From: Candidatus Levyibacteriota bacterium
GTDB lineage: Bacteria; Patescibacteria; Microgenomatia; Levybacterales; UBA12049
DNA length: 7,823 bases
Assembly (NCBI GenBank): GCA_016182425.1
Contig: JACPGP010000015.1
Span: 1 to 7,823, forward strand
Reading direction: 5' to 3'
Shown: in pieces, positions 6,104 through 7,823 of the stretch
Numbering within the stretch: position 1 is the stretch's first letter
Layout of the letters: every line of letters begins with the position of its first letter
The notes under the pieces: generated by a model
The model's database searches: none
Seen by the model: only the letters and a program-made list of their open reading frames with translations
What the model was told of the DNA's origin: nothing
Program-made: the position numbers and the translations under genes

Positions 6104-6988
6104 ATGGATTTTTCGGGAAGAGCTCATTATCATCGTTTAAAAGAGAAATGGACGAAACGCCATATTGTACTACAGCAGAAATTGTGGGAGAAACATAAAG
6201 ATTCTTTAGAATGGGTTTCAAAAAACCTTGTTCCCACACAGCTTGTAGTTAGCTCTTTAAGTAGTTTACTATTTCTTACCGCACCAACGTTTCCATCTCT
6301 TCCAGTTCCTCACTTGTCACTTCCGGCGCAAGAAAATGTAATTAGCAAGCATGGGTTTTTAGTGGCGGATTTATCGCACATTTTACCAAAAGAAATACGG
6401 CCATTGACTGCTGAGGAGGAAGTAAAGATTTCGCAAGTTTTTTTGAGATATTTTAACTTTAAAGCAACGGCAGAGCTTGAAGGAAAACGCTTAAACAGAA
6501 GTTATGGTCTTATTGGTCAGGAACAGCATTTAGCGCGATATCCAGGAGATAGCATTGCAACTCATTTTGATTCGGAAGAGGATGCTAGAAAATTTGGTGG
6601 CCACGGAATGGCGCCTGGTCTTGGTGCCTGGGGATACTTTGCGCTATTAAAAGATCAAATGAGCGAAAAAGATAATTTAAGGGAGAAGTATTACCTTGCG
6701 GTTCAGACATTTCTTGTTCCGGATTATGTTCAAAGGCTTGTCGAGTATCGAGATTTTTTTCGATTTCGAAAAATGCTGGTTGTCAATCCGCAAAATGGCC
6801 AGGCTGTGGTTGCGGTTATTGGTGATGCAGGTCCTGCAGAGTGGACAGGAAAGCATCTTGGGGGTTCTCCAGAGGTAATGAAACATCTGGAGCGAGTTGA
6901 TGGATCAATGAGGGGACCTGTGCTTTATTTTTTTATTGATGATCCGAATGATACAATTCCATTAGGACCAGTCGATTTAAATAGGTAA
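6104..6988 (+). CDS. Membrane-anchored protein with RlpA-like double-psi barrel signature
   Basis: From the ATG at 6104 this is 294 residues; a TTG at 6098 would add two. ATG is preferred because the promoter places the RNA start there. A basic, His-rich N-terminus of about 43 residues precedes one hydrophobic segment (about 45-70), so the C-terminal part is probably outside the membrane. The C-terminal third has NPQNGQAVVAVIGDAGPAEW (228-247), then TGKHLGGSPEVM and a final GPVLYFFIDDP. This order (NxxNG, V-x-V-x-x-D-x-GP, TGKxxxxSPxxM) resembles RlpA-type double-psi beta-barrels, including the Asp before GP that is catalytic in lytic RlpA proteins. A role in binding or cutting cell wall is inference. 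YGLIGQEQHLARYPGD (134-149) and APGLGAWGYF (170-179) look like further conserved blocks. The stop overlaps the next start by one base (TAATG), so the two products probably work together. Confidence 0.82.
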   Translation: MDFSGRAHYHRLKEKWTKRHIVLQQKLWEKHKDSLEWVSKNLVPTQLVVSSLSSLLFLTAPTFPSLPVPHLSLPAQENVISKHGFLVADLSHILPKEIRPLTAEEEVKISQVFLRYFNFKATAELEGKRLNRSYGLIGQEQHLARYPGDSIATHFDSEEDARKFGGHGMAPGLGAWGYFALLKDQMSEKDNLREKYYLAVQTFLVPDYVQRLVEYRDFFRFRKMLVVNPQNGQAVVAVIGDAGPAEWTGKHLGGSPEVMKHLERVDGSMRGPVLYFFIDDPNDTIPLGPVDLNR

Positions 6989-7317
6989 TGAAAAAACATT
7001 TTTATAGTCATATTGTGGAAACATCATCACTAAGTCTTGCACTTGGCGATATGGATTTGTCGCAAGAGGAAAGACTTCATCTAGTTTCTCTTGTTGAATC
7101 AAATTTGCACCATACAATTTTAGATGCTGTTTTATCGGAGCTGTCAGAAGAAGATAAAAAGATATTTTTACATCATGTTGCCCATAATGAACATGATAGA
7201 GTTTGGGAATTACTTAATAAGAAAGTAGAGAATATTGAAGAAAAAATCAAAAATGCAGCAGAGTCTCTTAAAAAAGAACTTCATAAAGATATAGAAGATG
7301 CGAGATCTAAATCCTGA
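6988..7317 (+). CDS. Small charged helical protein of unknown function
   Basis: This 109-residue protein has no signal peptide or membrane segment and should be cytoplasmic. It is almost wholly helical in character. The first part (about 20-65) contains DLSQEERLHLVSLVESNLHH and DAVLSELSEEDKKIFLHH, two amphipathic helices with several histidines. Residues about 72-105 form a Lys/Glu-rich, coiled-coil-like tail (NKKVENIEEKIKNAAESLKK). Its ATG shares a base with the stop of the preceding gene, implying translational coupling and a shared role, perhaps with that protein's cytoplasmic tail. Its 3' end overlaps the convergent gene by 11 bases. The family is not recognised. Confidence 0.78.
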   Translation: MKKHFYSHIVETSSLSLALGDMDLSQEERLHLVSLVESNLHHTILDAVLSELSEEDKKIFLHHVAHNEHDRVWELLNKKVENIEEKIKNAAESLKKELHKDIEDARSKS

Positions 7318-7744
7318 TGCGGTAGCGTTTAAGAAAGGTTTTGCCAGACTTAAGTGTGCCAGTTACTTCAAATTTCATGTTTTTAATACTCTGATGATAT
7401 GTGCAGACGTTTTTTGAACACGTCCCAAAAAGAAGTTCTCGACTTGCACTGCTTCCTTCCTCTTTTCTCACCGATCCGCCGGCCCCTTCTTCCCTTCCTA
7501 AAGTTGAATAGTAAAGCGCATAGGAAACATTTGTGGCATTTTGTAAACTCCCAAAAGAAATAAGAAGCGCTTTTCTATCTCCTCGAAGCCGCGGGCTGAC
7601 ACTGATATTTGTTCCGCTGCTTGCCGCACGGGGTGCAACTGCTTTGCCACTAGACCTTGCTTGCGGCAACACTTTTGCAAAAACAGGATTAGGAAAAAGA
7701 GTAAAAAGCAAAAAGAAAGTAATAATAGTTGCAAATATTTTCAT
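7307..7744 (-). CDS. Secreted protein of unknown function, FnIII-like strands
   Basis: The 145-residue product starts with a classical signal peptide: MK, a hydrophobic core to about residue 20, then NPVFA-K with probable cleavage after Ala23. A Ser/Ala/Arg-rich linker follows (about 28-57). The remainder is beta-strand-like: LLISFGSLQNATNVSYALYY, then a Gly/Glu/Ser-rich loop, RELLFGTC, and a final MKFEVTGTLKSGKTFLKRY. C108 and C113 (GTCSKNVC) could form a disulfide outside the cell. The strand order and YALYYST segment suggest a small fibronectin-III/immunoglobulin-like fold, which is inference. The gene is noticeably richer in G+C than the operon on the left (about 57% in a sampled stretch, 7441-7500). 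It has no Shine-Dalgarno and is convergent with the 109-residue gene. Confidence 0.75.
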   Translation of the reverse strand: MKIFATIITFFLLFTLFPNPVFAKVLPQARSSGKAVAPRAASSGTNISVSPRLRGDRKALLISFGSLQNATNVSYALYYSTLGREEGAGGSVRKEEGSSASRELLFGTCSKNVCTYHQSIKNMKFEVTGTLKSGKTFLKRYRIRI

Positions 7745-7750
7745 GAAACA

Positions 7751-7785
7751 AGATTAGTCTAGCATAACTACGTACATTTTTGCAA
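7751..7785 (-). promoter_or_regulatory. Minus-strand promoter of the secreted protein gene
   Basis: Read on the minus strand, TTGCAA (7785-7780) lies 18 bases before TGC-TAGACT, an extended -10 (TAGACT at 7761-7756). An overlapping TAATCT (7756-7751) lies exactly six bases before the ATG. The leader would be zero to about five bases long. Confidence 0.45.
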
Positions 7786-7792
7786 AAGCGTG

Positions 7793-7801
7793 TGTTATAC
7801 T
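7793..7801 (+). promoter_or_regulatory. Divergent extended -10 promoter at right edge
   Basis: TGTTATACT is a good TGn extended -10 (TATACT, 7796-7801) on the plus strand, back-to-back with the minus-strand promoter. The predicted RNA start is about 7808, five bases before an ATG at 7813. Confidence 0.45.
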
Positions 7802-7812
7802 TGCATTGCTTA

Positions 7813-7823
7813 ATGAAAAATCC
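7813..7823 (+). CDS. Possible start of a rightward gene cut by the window edge
   Basis: ATG-AAA-AAT-CC follows a well-formed extended -10 promoter by 11 bases, the same spacing as TAGACT to ATG on the opposite strand. Only three codons (M-K-N) are visible, so the frame and product cannot be verified. Confidence 0.3.

Noticed and set aside
7498..7757. Open frames in other registers over the secreted protein gene
   Set aside because: The minus-strand 145-residue frame has a clear signal peptide and promoter; the alternatives have neither.

Overview
The window is a compact, AT-rich stretch of bacterial chromosome, most likely from a Candidate Phyla Radiation (Patescibacteria) organism, with a Microgenomates-type lineage as best guess. 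The guess rests on a SecA with an extra segment in its motor domain, a variant HAM1-type nucleotidase, and several proteins that resemble CPR families without assigned function. It is inference from the sequence, not a database result. TGA is an ordinary stop here (it ends the first, second, third and 109-residue genes), which argues against the UGA-glycine code of Gracilibacteria/Absconditabacteria. I see no tRNA, rRNA, CRISPR array, transposase or phage gene.

Layout. Positions 1-2055 hold a plus-strand operon joined by ATGA overlaps: the tail of an unrecognised gene, an XTP/dITP diphosphatase (HAM1/RdgB family) and seryl-tRNA synthetase (serS). The 287-base gap at 2056-2342 is full of signals. 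It has a TTGACA -35 box, an 11-bp hairpin, a near-perfect Shine-Dalgarno sequence, a ten-residue ORF (MAKKKKKKKR), two competing hairpins and a strong intrinsic terminator. This looks like a self-contained transcript of about 170 nt. An extended -10 box then sits just ahead of secA (2343-4949), which ends in its own terminator.

The second half is envelope-related. It holds a membrane-anchored protein with an HExxH metalloprotease motif and a coiled-coil tail (5009-5980). Next comes a membrane-anchored protein whose C-terminal part resembles the RlpA-type double-psi beta-barrel (6104-6988). It is coupled by TAATG to a small acidic/basic helical protein (6988-7317). A secreted 145-residue protein lies on the minus strand (7307-7744), convergent with and overlapping the small protein gene. 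A divergent promoter at the right edge appears to drive a gene that begins at about 7813 and leaves the window.

How it fits together. The left operon covers nucleotide-pool cleaning and translation, secA drives protein export, and the right-hand genes look like exported or anchored envelope proteins. Several first-in-unit genes (secA, the barrel-like gene and the minus-strand gene) lack a Shine-Dalgarno sequence. Each instead has a TANNNT box six bases before ATG, which suggests leaderless mRNAs. The decapeptide unit is the opposite, with the strongest ribosome-binding site in the window and almost nothing to translate. That contrast makes it the most unusual item here.
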